In this document: positions 1 to 8,790 of the stretch, piece by piece
Numbering within the stretch: position 1 is the first letter of the stretch
How the letters are laid out: each line of letters starts with the position of its first letter
Assembly (NCBI RefSeq): GCF_001806325.1
Contig: NZ_CP017580.1
Coordinates: 2,170,001 to 2,234,000 of the forward strand
Length of the DNA stretch: 64,000 bases
Source: Curtobacterium sp. BH-2-1-1
GTDB lineage: Bacteria; Actinomycetota; Actinomycetes; Actinomycetales; Microbacteriaceae
Direction: 5' to 3'
Translations under genes and position numbers: made by a program
The notes under the pieces: model-generated
Told to the model about the DNA's origin: nothing
The model's database searches: none
Seen by the model: the letters and a program-made list of their open reading frames with translations, nothing else

Positions 1-138
1 CTACCGCCCGCTCCGCGAACCACGCGCGGCGTGTTCTGCCCGCTCAGTCCCGAGACTGTTCCCGCACAGGAGGCGCGGCTCGGCAGTTCTCCACAGGTCG
101 CCTCCCGAAGATCCTCCGTTGGGCACCTCTTGGCGACG

Positions 139-1080
139 ATGGTGCGCATGCGCGACGCACGTCCCCTTCCGGTTCCGTTCCAGTACGCCCCGTTCCGCGT
201 TCGGGACGCGCTTGCGCGGGACATCCCCGCGGGTCGACTCCGGCGCCGTGACCTCGAGTCGCCCGTCCACGGTGTGCGCGCTCGTGCCGGTTCGACCGTC
301 AGTCGGATCGACGCGATCGCGGTGGTGCTCCGACCCGACCAGCACTTCAGCCACACCAGTGCGGCGTCGATCTGGGGCGCACCGTTGCCGTCGGCTGCTC
401 GCAACGGCCCGGTGCACGTCACCTCGGCGTCGGACAACGCCATGCGGCGCACCGGAGTGGTGGGGCACCGGTCGGCATCGACGGACGTCCGACTGCACTG
501 TGGCAAACGGGTGAGCGCACCGGCGCAGATGTGGTTCGAGTGTGCCTCGCTGCTCGAACTCGCCGACCTGGTGGTGATCGGTGATCACCTCGTCGGTCGG
601 AGCGGACTCGCGACCATCGATGAGCTCGCCGAGGCGATCCGTGCTGGGGCACGAGCATCTCGGATGGCGCGTGCTGCACTGGAGTTGATCCGCGTCGGAG
701 CGGAGTCAGCGATGGAGACCCGCGTCCGTCTCGCCGTCGTCGACGCGGGGTTCCCCGAGCCGCAGCTCAACATCGACGTCCTCGACGGTGCTGGCAAGTT
801 CCTCGGACGCGTCGACATGGCCTGGCCGGAGTACCGCATCGCCCTCGAGTACGACGGTGACCACCACCGGGAGCGCGAGACCTTCCACCACGACCAGCGT
901 CGCCGGAACGGCTTCGAGGTGAACGGCTGGCTCGTGATCCACGTCACCGCTGCCGATGCCGCTCGTCCAGCGGTCATGTTCGAGCGACTGCGTCAGGCTT
1001 TCGCGTTGCGAGTGGGCAGGACACGCGGCCAGTCGACCGCCGACCGGGCGGTTCGTGCCGGTCTGGAGCGTCGAACGTGA
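139..1080 (+). CDS. Solitary DUF559/MTES_1575-type nuclease-fold protein
   Basis: A 313-residue protein of a family common in Actinobacteria. The N-terminal two thirds resemble the AbiEi-like antitoxin domain seen in these proteins (SHTSAASIWGAPLP near residue 70). The last 110 residues carry a very-short-patch-repair-like nuclease fold: the acidic residue in GRVDMAWPE and the ALEYDGDHH strand are intact, so a PD-(D/E)xK site is plausible. I start at ATG 139 because the 36 residues upstream are low-complexity and unlike the family; ATG 148 is equally possible. No toxin partner is adjacent. The biological role is unknown. It is convergent with the histidine kinase gene. Confidence 0.75.
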   Translation: MVRMRDARPLPVPFQYAPFRVRDALARDIPAGRLRRRDLESPVHGVRARAGSTVSRIDAIAVVLRPDQHFSHTSAASIWGAPLPSAARNGPVHVTSASDNAMRRTGVVGHRSASTDVRLHCGKRVSAPAQMWFECASLLELADLVVIGDHLVGRSGLATIDELAEAIRAGARASRMARAALELIRVGAESAMETRVRLAVVDAGFPEPQLNIDVLDGAGKFLGRVDMAWPEYRIALEYDGDHHRERETFHHDQRRRNGFEVNGWLVIHVTAADAARPAVMFERLRQAFALRVGRTRGQSTADRAVRAGLERRT

Positions 1081-1100
1081 CAGATAGTGCCCGCTCGGGA

Positions 1101-1133
1101 CGGGCGTGGGCCGGCGGGCGGGCGGCACGCCCG
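1101..1133. terminator. Hairpin between convergent genes
   Basis: The 8-bp arms CGGGCGTG and CACGCCCG flank a GC-rich loop in the 59-bp gap between two convergent genes. There is no T tract, as is usual here. It could end transcripts from both sides. Confidence 0.4.
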
Positions 1134-1139
1134 CGGGCG

Positions 1140-2849
1140 TCAAGCGCCGGCGGGCGCGGGGGCGGCGTAGTCGCGGGGGAGCAGGGGGAGCCACACGCGG
1201 AAGGTCGCGCCGCCGCCCTCGGTGTCGAACACCTCGACCGACCCGTGGTGCGCCGCGACGATGCCCGAGACGATCGCGAGCCCGAGGCCCGAGCCGCCGG
1301 TGTCCCGTGCGCGCGAGGTGTCGGCACGCCAGAAGCGCTGGAAGATCTTGTCGCGCAGCTGCGGCGGGATGCCCTCGCCGTGGTCGATCACGTCGATGTG
1401 CGCCATCCCGCGCTCGTCGTCCACGCCGATGCCGATCTCGATCGGGTCGTCGTGCTCCGTGAAGCGCATGGCGTTGCCCATGAGGTTCGTCACGATCTGG
1501 CGGATCTTGTTCTCCTCCGCCAGGACGATCGGCGGCCGCTTCGGCAGCACGACGGTGGGCAGCGGGGTGGTCTCGTCGGTGGGGGCAGCCGTGCCGTCGA
1601 CACCCATCGCGCGGGTGCGGCGGGCGCGGAGTCGCGCGATCGTCTGGCGCGAGAACGCGATGGGGCCGGTCGTGTTCGCGGACGTCGGCGATGCCGGGGG
1701 GCCGTCGCCGGAACCGGGGGCCGAGGCGGGAGCCGACGCCGGGCGGACCGCGTGCGGCACGCTCTCGCCGGTCACCGAGTCCTCGACGAGCACCTGGATC
1801 TCGCGGTCGGGGTTCGACGCCATCGTGTCGAGCGCGGAGTCACGGGCGATGGCGACGAGGTCGACCGGGCCGAGCTCGAGCGGCTTCGACTCGTCGATGC
1901 GGGCGAGCTGTAGCAGGTCCTGCACGAGGAGGCCCATGCGCTGGGCTTCCTTCTCGATGCGCTCCATCGCCTGGGCGACGTCCTCTTCCTTACGGAGCGC
2001 GCCCATCCGGTAGAGCTCGGCGTACCCGCGGAGCGACACGAGGGGCGTGCGGAGCTCGTGGGAGGCGTCCCCGACGAACCGGCGCATCTGGTCGATGGTG
2101 CGCTGCCGGTCCTCGAACGCGGAGTCGATGCGCTCGAGCATGGAGTTGAGGGACCGGTTCAGTCGACCGACCTCGGTGTTGGGGGTGTCGGCTTCGAGGC
2201 GCTGGTTGAAGTCACCGGCGGCGAACCGGGCAGCGGTGTCCTCGACGTCGCGCAGGGGGTCGAACGTCGCTGTCACGAGGAGCCGAGTGAGCATGGCGCC
2301 GAGCAGGATCACCGAGGCACCGAAGCTCAGGAAGATGGCGGTGAATCGCAGGACGGTCTGGTCGGTGTCGGCGCTCGACACCGCGACCAGGACGTACCCG
2401 GCCTGCGTGGTGCCGGTCGACTGGTCCTGCAGCGACGCCGGGATGACCTGCGCACGCCACTCGTGGTTGTGCTGGCTGTCGTACAGCGAGAAGCGCGAAC
2501 TGGTCTGCGCCGCGGAGGAGAAGTCGAGCTCGTGGATGTCGGGGCGGCTCGACGCCGGGGTCTGGCAGATCTGCTTGCCGGCGGAGTCGTACGCGGCGAC
2601 GTACGCGCTCTGCGAGAGGACGACGGAGAGCTTGCAGTACTGCTCACCGTCGCTGATGTTCTGACCCTCGAGCTGTTCCGTCGTCTGACGGACGTTGTTG
2701 TCCAGCTGGGCCATGAGGTACGTCGACAGCACCGTCATCGTGCCGAGCCCCGCGACGAGCAGTCCGAGCGCCACCAGGAGCACCGTGATCCCGGTGATCT
2801 TGGTGCGCAGGGAGATCCCGTCCCACCAGCGGCTCATTCGCGTGTGCAT
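1140..2849 (-). CDS. Sensor histidine kinase (HAMP, HisKA, HATPase)
   Basis: A 569-residue membrane kinase. Transmembrane segments near residues 19-40 and 168-192 bracket a sensor domain of about 125 residues facing outward, followed by HAMP (193-245), the H-box DASHELRTPL with phospho-acceptor His264, the N-box NLMGNAMRF (455-463), DHGEGIPP and GGSGLGLA. About 80 Pro/Ala/Ser/Thr-rich residues (roughly 358-438) are inserted within the ATPase domain ahead of the N-box. The start is the ATG at 2849 (MHTRMS). It follows the response regulator on the same strand, 80 bases away, and is its evident partner. The stimulus is unknown. Confidence 0.9.
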   Translation of the reverse strand: MHTRMSRWWDGISLRTKITGITVLLVALGLLVAGLGTMTVLSTYLMAQLDNNVRQTTEQLEGQNISDGEQYCKLSVVLSQSAYVAAYDSAGKQICQTPASSRPDIHELDFSSAAQTSSRFSLYDSQHNHEWRAQVIPASLQDQSTGTTQAGYVLVAVSSADTDQTVLRFTAIFLSFGASVILLGAMLTRLLVTATFDPLRDVEDTAARFAAGDFNQRLEADTPNTEVGRLNRSLNSMLERIDSAFEDRQRTIDQMRRFVGDASHELRTPLVSLRGYAELYRMGALRKEEDVAQAMERIEKEAQRMGLLVQDLLQLARIDESKPLELGPVDLVAIARDSALDTMASNPDREIQVLVEDSVTGESVPHAVRPASAPASAPGSGDGPPASPTSANTTGPIAFSRQTIARLRARRTRAMGVDGTAAPTDETTPLPTVVLPKRPPIVLAEENKIRQIVTNLMGNAMRFTEHDDPIEIGIGVDDERGMAHIDVIDHGEGIPPQLRDKIFQRFWRADTSRARDTGGSGLGLAIVSGIVAAHHGSVEVFDTEGGGATFRVWLPLLPRDYAAPAPAGA

Positions 2850-2858
2850 GCTGCCCCA

Positions 2859-2864
2859 ACGATA
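2859..2864 (-). promoter_or_regulatory. Possible -10 element of the kinase gene
   Basis: TATCGT on the minus strand lies 9 bases before the kinase ATG. The kinase could therefore have its own near-leaderless transcript in addition to read-through from the regulator gene. No good -35 is visible. Confidence 0.3.
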
Positions 2865-2868
2865 GACA

Positions 2869-2897
2869 GCGGTCGCCCGGTGAAACCGGACGACCGC
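2869..2897. terminator. Intercistronic hairpin in the two-component operon
   Basis: A 7-bp outer stem (GCGGTCG/CGACCGC), one mismatch, a 5-bp inner stem (CCGGT/ACCGG) and a GAA loop lie between the regulator and kinase genes. It may attenuate or process the dicistronic mRNA, lowering kinase relative to regulator. Confidence 0.4.
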
Positions 2898-2929
2898 CGT
2901 GAAGACGAACCCCGAGGGGTCCGGACGAC

Positions 2930-3625
2930 CTACGAGGCCTTGGACGCCTTGAGCATGTAGCCGAACCCGCGCTTGGTCTGGATGATCGGCTCGGCCGAGT
3001 ACTGGTCGAGCTTGCGGCGCAGGTAGGAGATGTAGGACTCGACGATGCCGGCGTCGCCGTTGAAGTCGTACTCCCACACGTGGTCGAGGATCTGCGCCTT
3101 CGACAGCACGCGGTTCGGGTTGAGCATGAGGTAGCGGAGCAGCTTGAACTCGGTCGGGGAGAGCTCGATCTGCGCGTCGCCGATCGTGACCTCGTGCGTG
3201 TCCTGGTCCATCGTGAGCTCGCCGGCGCGGATGATCGCGTCTTCCTCGTCGTTCATCGTGCGACGGAGGATCGCCTTGATGCGGGCGACGATCTCGTCGA
3301 GGGAGAACGGCTTCGTGACGTAGTCGTCGCCGCCGACGGTGAGACCGGTGATCTTGTCCTCGGTGTCGTCCTTGGCGGTGAGGAACAGGATCGGGGAGGT
3401 GTACCCCGACGACCGCAGGCGCTTGGTGACGCCGAAGCCGTTCATGTCGGGCAGCATGACGTCGAGGATGATCAGGTCCGGCTCTTCCTCGAGCACGGCG
3501 GAGATCGCCTGTGCTCCGTTGCCCACCGCGCGCACGGCGAAGCCGGCGAAACGCAGCGAGGTCGTCAGGAGGTCGCGGATGTTCGGCTCGTCGTCGACGA
3601 TCAGGATCTTGGGGCCATCGCTCAT
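2930..3625 (-). CDS. OmpR-family response regulator
   Basis: A 231-residue regulator with a receiver domain at residues 5-120: acidic pair Asp11-Asp12, phospho-acceptor Asp55 in LIILDVMLPD, Thr83 and Lys105 in YVTKPF. A winged-helix DNA-binding domain follows (about 135-228; LSPTEFKLLRYL, then RGFGYML). It resembles the TrcR/PhoP group of actinobacterial regulators. It is the first gene of a two-gene unit with the kinase downstream. An AGGA-type ribosome site sits just before the ATG. Confidence 0.92.
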   Translation of the reverse strand: MSDGPKILIVDDEPNIRDLLTTSLRFAGFAVRAVGNGAQAISAVLEEEPDLIILDVMLPDMNGFGVTKRLRSSGYTSPILFLTAKDDTEDKITGLTVGGDDYVTKPFSLDEIVARIKAILRRTMNDEEDAIIRAGELTMDQDTHEVTIGDAQIELSPTEFKLLRYLMLNPNRVLSKAQILDHVWEYDFNGDAGIVESYISYLRRKLDQYSAEPIIQTKRGFGYMLKASKAS

Positions 3626-3676
3626 GGTCCTATCTTCTGACCGTTCCCTAGTGGTTTCCTGAGAGCGGTTGGTGCG

Positions 3677-5374
3677 TCAGCCCACGACCGCCTGGACCTG
3701 GTCGGCATCGAGGATCGTGTAGGAGTACCCCTGCTCCGCGAGGAACCGCTGCCGGTTCTGCGCGAAGTCCTGGTCGACGGTGTCCCGCGTCACGAGCGTG
3801 TAGAACGACGCCGGCAGCCCGTCCTTGTTCGGGCGGAGGAGTCGGCCGAGTCGCTGGGCCTCTTCCTGACGGGATCCGAACGAGCCGGACACCTGGATCG
3901 CCACCGTCGCGTCGGGCAGGTCGACCGAGAAGTTCGCGACCTTCGAGACGACGAGCACGTCGATCGACCCCTCGCGGAAGGCCTGGTAGAGCCGCTCCCG
4001 CTCGTCGACGGGGGTCGAACCGGTGATCTCGGCGGCGTCCAGGGACCCGGCGAGCGAGTCGAGCTGGTCGATGTACTGCCCGATCACGAGGATCTGCTCG
4101 CCGCGGTGCTTCTCGATGAGCTCGCGCACCACCGGGGTCTTCGCCGGCGAGGTCGCCGCGAGCCGGTACCGCTCGTCGTCGCTTGATGCCGCGTACTCGA
4201 GGCGGTCCTGGTGCGGCAGGTCGATGCGCACCTCGTAGCAGGCGGCGGGGGAGATGTACCCCTGCGCCTCGATCTCCTTCCACGGGGCGTCGTAGCGCTT
4301 CGGCCCGATGAGCGAGAAGACGTCGCCCTCGCGCCCGTCCTCGCGCACGAGGGTCGCCGTGAGCCCGAGTCGCCGCCGGGCCTGGAGGTCGGCGGTGAGC
4401 TTGAACACCGGCGCCGGCAGCAGGTGCACCTCGTCGTAGACGATGAGTCCCCAGTCGAGGGCGTCGAGGAGCGACAGGTGCGTGTACTCGCCCTTCCGGC
4501 GGGCGGTGAGGATCTGGTACGTCGCGATCGTGACCGGACGGATCTCCTTCACGCTGCCCGAGTACTCGCCGATCTCGTCCTCGGTGAGGGTGGTCCGGCG
4601 CAGCAGCTCGGATCGCCACTGCCGGGCCGAGACGGTGTTCGTCACGAGGATGAGCGTCGTCGCCTTGACCGTCGCCATCGCTCCGGCGCCCACGAGCGTC
4701 TTGCCGGCACCACAGGGCAGCACGACGACGCCGGAGCCCTGCGCGAAGAACGTGTCGACCGCCTGTTCCTGGTAGGGACGCAGGTGCCAGTCGTCGGTGT
4801 CGAGGTCGATCGGGTGCGGCTGCCCGGGCGTGTACCCGGCGAGGTCCTCGGCCGGCCAGCCGAGCTTCACGAGCTCCTGCTTGATCTGCCCGCGTGCCCA
4901 CGGGAGCAGCTCGACCTCTTCCGGGGAGCGCATGTCGCCCAGCAGCGGCTTGATCCGCTTCGAGCGGATGACCTCGGCGAGGACCGTGGGCTCGGACGCG
5001 GTGAGGAGCAGGACCGGCTGGCGCTCGAGCTCTTCGGCCGGGGAGTTCGCGATCGCCGGCGCGTCCGGACGCTCTTCGCGCCGGATGACGAGTCGGCCGT
5101 ACCGTGCCACGGTGTCGCGGATGTCCACCGTGACGCTCTGCGGGACGGGGAACTTCGCGAAGTGCTCGAGCGTGTGGATCATGCTCTCGGCGTCGTGCCC
5201 GGCCGCCCGCGCGTTCCACAGGCCGAGTCGGGTGATGCGGTACGTGTGCACGTGTTCCGGCGCGCGTTCGAGCTCGGCGAACACCGCGAGGTCGTGCCGT
5301 GCGTCCTCGGCGTCGGGGTGCGCCACCTCGAGGAGCACGGTGCGGTCGCTCTGCACGATCAGCGGTCCGTTCAT
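3677..5374 (-). CDS. DNA repair helicase XPB
   Basis: A 565-residue SF2 DNA helicase of the bacterial XPB/ERCC3 type. Visible motifs are Walker A LPCGAGKT (219-226, Lys225), DEVH (314-317), LTAT (338-341) and the XPB-specific Arg-Glu-Asp element in VREDGRE (344-346). The C-terminal RecA-like domain contains QEEAQRLGRLLRP. The N-terminal 190 residues are the damage-recognition-like region. Next to it on the same strand is the helicase-associated protein with which it is usually paired, as in M. tuberculosis ercC3 (Rv0861c) and Rv0862c. The likely role is DNA unwinding in nucleotide excision repair; its importance in bacteria is not settled. Confidence 0.93.
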   Translation of the reverse strand: MNGPLIVQSDRTVLLEVAHPDAEDARHDLAVFAELERAPEHVHTYRITRLGLWNARAAGHDAESMIHTLEHFAKFPVPQSVTVDIRDTVARYGRLVIRREERPDAPAIANSPAEELERQPVLLLTASEPTVLAEVIRSKRIKPLLGDMRSPEEVELLPWARGQIKQELVKLGWPAEDLAGYTPGQPHPIDLDTDDWHLRPYQEQAVDTFFAQGSGVVVLPCGAGKTLVGAGAMATVKATTLILVTNTVSARQWRSELLRRTTLTEDEIGEYSGSVKEIRPVTIATYQILTARRKGEYTHLSLLDALDWGLIVYDEVHLLPAPVFKLTADLQARRRLGLTATLVREDGREGDVFSLIGPKRYDAPWKEIEAQGYISPAACYEVRIDLPHQDRLEYAASSDDERYRLAATSPAKTPVVRELIEKHRGEQILVIGQYIDQLDSLAGSLDAAEITGSTPVDERERLYQAFREGSIDVLVVSKVANFSVDLPDATVAIQVSGSFGSRQEEAQRLGRLLRPNKDGLPASFYTLVTRDTVDQDFAQNRQRFLAEQGYSYTILDADQVQAVVG

Positions 5375-5431
5375 GACGGATCAGCCTAGGCCGCTCGGCT
5401 GCGAACCAGCGCGGATCGGCTCACCTCTGGA

Positions 5432-7192
5432 TCAGGCGTCGCTCTCCACAGCCACCACGAGGGAGAGCGGGAGCGTCCGCTCGACGTCGACGGCCGTGTC
5501 GCGTCCCCGCACGCGTCCGGCGGCGACCGAGGTCGGCACGATCGAGAACGGCCGCTCGGAACCGTCCGGCATGCGCACCGTCAGGCGGATCGGCGTGCGT
5601 CCTCGGACGGCGAGGTCGATCTGCCGCCCCAGCCACTCCTGCTCGGGCTCGGCCTCGCCGCGCTCGGTGGTGACACGGAGCCGTTCCACGAGTGCGTGCG
5701 CCGCCTGCTCCGGGTTGCGTCCGGTGGTGCGTCGACGGCCTGGAGGAACGGATCCCGTCGCCGGGCGGGCTGCGGCCGTCAGGACGGCCGGGTAGCGCTG
5801 GTCCTCGAGCGCCGTGTGGACGACGTGCGGCGGGTAGCGGGTCAGCAGGGTGGTCAGGTCGCTGCGCTCCCACGCCAGCTGCCGGAGCTCGGCGTCCACC
5901 CCGATGAGGTCGAGCTGGTCCGGCGTGCCGTGCACGCGGGCCCCGACCCCGTCGGCGCCGACGTCGACCACGATGCTGCCGTCCCGCGAGGACACCTGGT
6001 CGACGAGGTAGGAGAGCGGCTGCGGCAGGCCCGTCGCGGACAGCCGTTCCAGCAGCGCGACGACGTCCTGCCGGGTGTGGCCGGCCCGGAACGCGCGGCG
6101 GAGCGAGTCCTCGGAGATGCGGTACCGGGCGGCGAGGCCCGGCGCCTCGAGCACGGCGACGGTCCGGAGCGCGGCGTCGTCGACCGGCGCGAGCGGTCCC
6201 GGTGCGATGACCGTGAGGTCGTGCTGCAGGTACACGGCGTCGACCGTGCGGGGGAGGTCCTCCGCAGCGGGGGCCGGGTCTCCGTCCAGCAGTGCACGGC
6301 CGGTGCTCGTCACGCGGCCGTCGACCGTGAGCCCGAGTGCGGCCGCGGTGCCCGCGACGTCGAGCAGCACCGCGTCGAGCCAGCGCGAGCCCGCCGGGTA
6401 CGCCCACCGGCCGGCCGACACGAGGTCGCGCAGGTCGTCGCCGGCCACGTCGAGCACGCTCCGGACGGCGGGGTCGAGTGCGTCCCGCCATGCCGACACC
6501 AGCGTCGACCAGCGGTCCGGCCAGCTCGCGACGAGCCAGGCGTCGCCGGCCGCCGTGGTCGCCCACGTGCCGTTGCCCGTGTCCGCGAACCCGATCCGTT
6601 CGAGCAGCGCCAGGCGGCCGGGGACCACGACCGGGTCCGCGCCGGCACGCTCGCCGAGCGTCTTCGCGAGCGGGGTGCCGATGCCGCCCTTCACGAGCTC
6701 GCGCACCGCGCCCTCGGACACCGCCCGGAGGAGTTCGGCGAGCACGGTCATCGTCGCGAAGGCGTGCTCCGCGCCGGTCGTCCGGGCGCGCTCGTCGTCG
6801 CCCGTCTCGTCCACCGGAGCGGCGGGGCGGGGGTGGTCCGCGCCTCCTGGGAGACCGGCGATCTCGTCGTGGGCGGCCAGCCGGGCCGACACCGCGTCGT
6901 CGACGCCGCCGTCCTCGTCCGCCAGGCCGAGCGCGACCGCCGGGGCGAGGTCGTCGGCGGAGCCCGCGCCGTCACGCAGCGCGAGCAGTGTCCGACGGGG
7001 CAGGTGCTCGATCGCGGCGTCGACCGCGTCGTCGGTGCGGAGCGCCTCGGCGAGGTCGAAGAAGTCCGAGATGCGCAGCGGGCCGGTCTCGGCGAGGACC
7101 GCCGCGGGGAGCCGGCGCGCCACGACGAGCCGTTCGAGGGCGTCGTCCGGCATCGCCCGGAGCCGGGCGGCGAGGTCTGCGGTGGTCGTCAT
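5432..7192 (-). CDS. Helicase-associated (XPB/Ssl2 C-terminal-like) protein
   Basis: A 586-residue protein of the actinobacterial family annotated as helicase-associated domain-containing (Helicase_C_3 type). No Walker motifs or nuclease motif are visible. The N-terminus (LAARLRAMPDDALERLVV) is typical of the family. The C-terminal 250 residues contain the winged-helix-like region (ISEDSLRRAFRAGHTRQDVV) and end in a WYL-like beta segment (IRLTVRMPDGSERPF). It is transcribed toward xpb with a 57-base gap, so the two probably form an operon. It may help load or target XPB, but no activity can be read from the sequence. Confidence 0.8.
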   Translation of the reverse strand: MTTTADLAARLRAMPDDALERLVVARRLPAAVLAETGPLRISDFFDLAEALRTDDAVDAAIEHLPRRTLLALRDGAGSADDLAPAVALGLADEDGGVDDAVSARLAAHDEIAGLPGGADHPRPAAPVDETGDDERARTTGAEHAFATMTVLAELLRAVSEGAVRELVKGGIGTPLAKTLGERAGADPVVVPGRLALLERIGFADTGNGTWATTAAGDAWLVASWPDRWSTLVSAWRDALDPAVRSVLDVAGDDLRDLVSAGRWAYPAGSRWLDAVLLDVAGTAAALGLTVDGRVTSTGRALLDGDPAPAAEDLPRTVDAVYLQHDLTVIAPGPLAPVDDAALRTVAVLEAPGLAARYRISEDSLRRAFRAGHTRQDVVALLERLSATGLPQPLSYLVDQVSSRDGSIVVDVGADGVGARVHGTPDQLDLIGVDAELRQLAWERSDLTTLLTRYPPHVVHTALEDQRYPAVLTAAARPATGSVPPGRRRTTGRNPEQAAHALVERLRVTTERGEAEPEQEWLGRQIDLAVRGRTPIRLTVRMPDGSERPFSIVPTSVAAGRVRGRDTAVDVERTLPLSLVVAVESDA

Positions 7193-7220
7193 CGTCCGCC
7201 GCGCTCGTCCGACGCGGTCC

Positions 7221-7520
7221 TCAGCGCGCCGTCCGGTTCGCTCGGGCCCGACGGGTCCAGGTGATGCCGAGGAGGGTGAACACGAGCACCATGCCGATCG
7301 GGAAGCCGACCAGCGGGATCGCCATGATCACGGGCCACGGCATCGATCCCTGGGCGCTGGGGACGGTCAGCCACATCACGATCATGGCGGCCATGCAGAG
7401 GAAGGCGGCGATGAAGATCCCGCCGACCATGAACGCGAGGGCGCGTTCGGTACGATTGAACGTCACCGGGGGTTCCGCGGAGTCCTGCGTGTTCCCGGTG
7501 GACCGGGTCGGGTTGGCCAT
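7221..7520 (-). CDS. Small two-TM membrane protein
   Basis: A 99-residue protein with a polar N-terminus and two hydrophobic segments (about residues 30-55 and 62-85), ending in an Arg-rich cytoplasmic tail. The start is the ATG of MANPTRS; the upstream in-frame codons belong to the divergent promoter. It lies just upstream of the helicase-associated gene on the same strand and divergent from the cold-shock gene. Small membrane proteins beside cold-shock genes are common in Microbacteriaceae, but I do not recognise a function. Confidence 0.7.
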   Translation of the reverse strand: MANPTRSTGNTQDSAEPPVTFNRTERALAFMVGGIFIAAFLCMAAMIVMWLTVPSAQGSMPWPVIMAIPLVGFPIGMVLVFTLLGITWTRRARANRTAR

Positions 7521-7576
7521 CGACCCAGGATATCCGACGCACCACGGCCGTTCCACGATCACGAGGAGACCGACGA

Positions 7577-7954
7577 ATGCCCACCGGCAAGGTCAAGTTC
7601 TACGACGACCAGAAGGGGTTCGGGTTCATCACCGGCGACGACGGCGAACCCGTCTTCCTGCACGCGTCCTCGCTCCCCGACGGCGTCACGTCGGTGAAGG
7701 CCGGTTCGCGGCTCGAGTACGGCGTCGTCCAGGGGAAGAAGGGGTCGCAGGCGCTGTCCGTGCGGCTCCTCGACCCGCAGCCGTCCCTCGCGAAGATGTC
7801 GCGACGATCGGCGGACGACATGGCCGTGATCGTCGAGGACCTCGTGAAGGAGCTCGACCGGATCAGCGGGGACTTCCGGCACGGCCGGTACCCGAAGAAC
7901 GGCACCCGAATCGCTGCGATCCTGCGGCACGTCGCTGACCAGTTGGACGCGTGA
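7577..7954 (+). CDS. Cold-shock domain protein with C-terminal extension
   Basis: A 125-residue protein. The first 65 residues are a cold-shock OB fold with the RNP1-like KGFGFI and RNP2-like VFLHAS motifs. The remaining 60 residues form the charged extension typical of the longer actinobacterial Csp relatives (CspB, Rv0871 type). It binds single-stranded nucleic acid. GAGGAGA provides a strong ribosome site 6 bases before the ATG. Its stop overlaps the DUF3027 start, so the two are translationally coupled. Confidence 0.9.
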   Translation: MPTGKVKFYDDQKGFGFITGDDGEPVFLHASSLPDGVTSVKAGSRLEYGVVQGKKGSQALSVRLLDPQPSLAKMSRRSADDMAVIVEDLVKELDRISGDFRHGRYPKNGTRIAAILRHVADQLDA

Positions 7955-8709
7955 TGACCGATACCTCCCCTGTTGCTCCTGCCCCTTCCGAAGACCTCAC
8001 CGCGCTCGCCCGCACGGCGCTGCTCGAGGTGACCCCCGAGTCGACCGTCGGCGCGTTCGCCGGCACCGTCGACGAGGGTGACGGTGTCGTCTCGGTGCTG
8101 TTCGCCAACCGCATGGCCGGATACCCCGGCTGGCGCTGGACCGTCTCGATCGCCCAGGTGTCCGGTGACGAGCCGACCGTGCTCGAGGTCGAGCTCATGC
8201 CCGGTGACGGCTCGCTGCTGGCGCCCGACTGGGTGCCGTGGTCCGAGCGGCTCGCCGAGTACCGGGCCGGCCAGGACACCGACGGTGCCGAGGGCGAGCA
8301 CGACGACGAGTCCGACGAGGACGACGACGAGGACTTCGACGGCGACGAGGACGACGCGGACGAGGACGCCGACTACGACGACTCGGACGACGACGAGTCC
8401 GACGACGACGAAGCGGACGACGAAGACGACTTCGACGCCGACGAGGACGACCTCGACGAGCCGGACGACGACGACATCGACGGTGTGGACGTCGACGAGC
8501 TGGACGGGTCCGAGGACCACACCGACGACTCGGACGATGACGACACCGACGACGCGGACACCGACGACACCGACCAGCAGGTCGCACCGGCCGAGCCGGC
8601 CCGGGGCCGCCGTCGCACCCAGCGGGTGCGCCCGGTCGACCCGGACGCCGACCTCGAGGTCGACCGGCTGGACGCTGGCGAGGTCGACCCGGAGCACCAC
8701 CGCGCCTGA
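7954..8709 (+). CDS. DUF3027 protein with long acidic tail
   Basis: A 251-residue protein. The first 100 residues match the actinobacterial DUF3027 family (GYPGWRWTVSIAQV, then LLAPDWVPWSERL). From about residue 105 to 205 the chain is almost entirely Asp/Glu with Ser/Thr, then a short basic RGRRRTQRVR stretch and another acidic end. The start is the ATG in TGATG, overlapping the cold-shock gene's stop; GTG 7951 is also in frame. The pairing with a cold-shock protein and serC is conserved in Actinobacteria (Rv0871/Rv0883c/Rv0884c). The acidic tail could mimic nucleic acid or bind basic partners. Function unknown. Confidence 0.85.
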   Translation: MTDTSPVAPAPSEDLTALARTALLEVTPESTVGAFAGTVDEGDGVVSVLFANRMAGYPGWRWTVSIAQVSGDEPTVLEVELMPGDGSLLAPDWVPWSERLAEYRAGQDTDGAEGEHDDESDEDDDEDFDGDEDDADEDADYDDSDDDESDDDEADDEDDFDADEDDLDEPDDDDIDGVDVDELDGSEDHTDDSDDDDTDDADTDDTDQQVAPAEPARGRRRTQRVRPVDPDADLEVDRLDAGEVDPEHHRA

Positions 8710-8734
8710 CGGGCGACCGACCGGTCCCCGGACG

Positions 8735-8774
8735 GACAGGAGGCGCGGTGCCAGCTGGCACCGCGCCTCCTGTC
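8735..8774. terminator. Perfect 40-bp palindrome (GGAGGCGCGG family)
   Basis: Two 20-base arms pair perfectly with AGCT at the centre, each carrying the word GGAGGCGCGG. It lies between the convergent DUF3027 and serC genes and probably ends both transcripts. It is the cleanest member of the dispersed repeat family. Confidence 0.75.
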
Positions 8775-8790
8775 GTGCGGACCGACCGCG

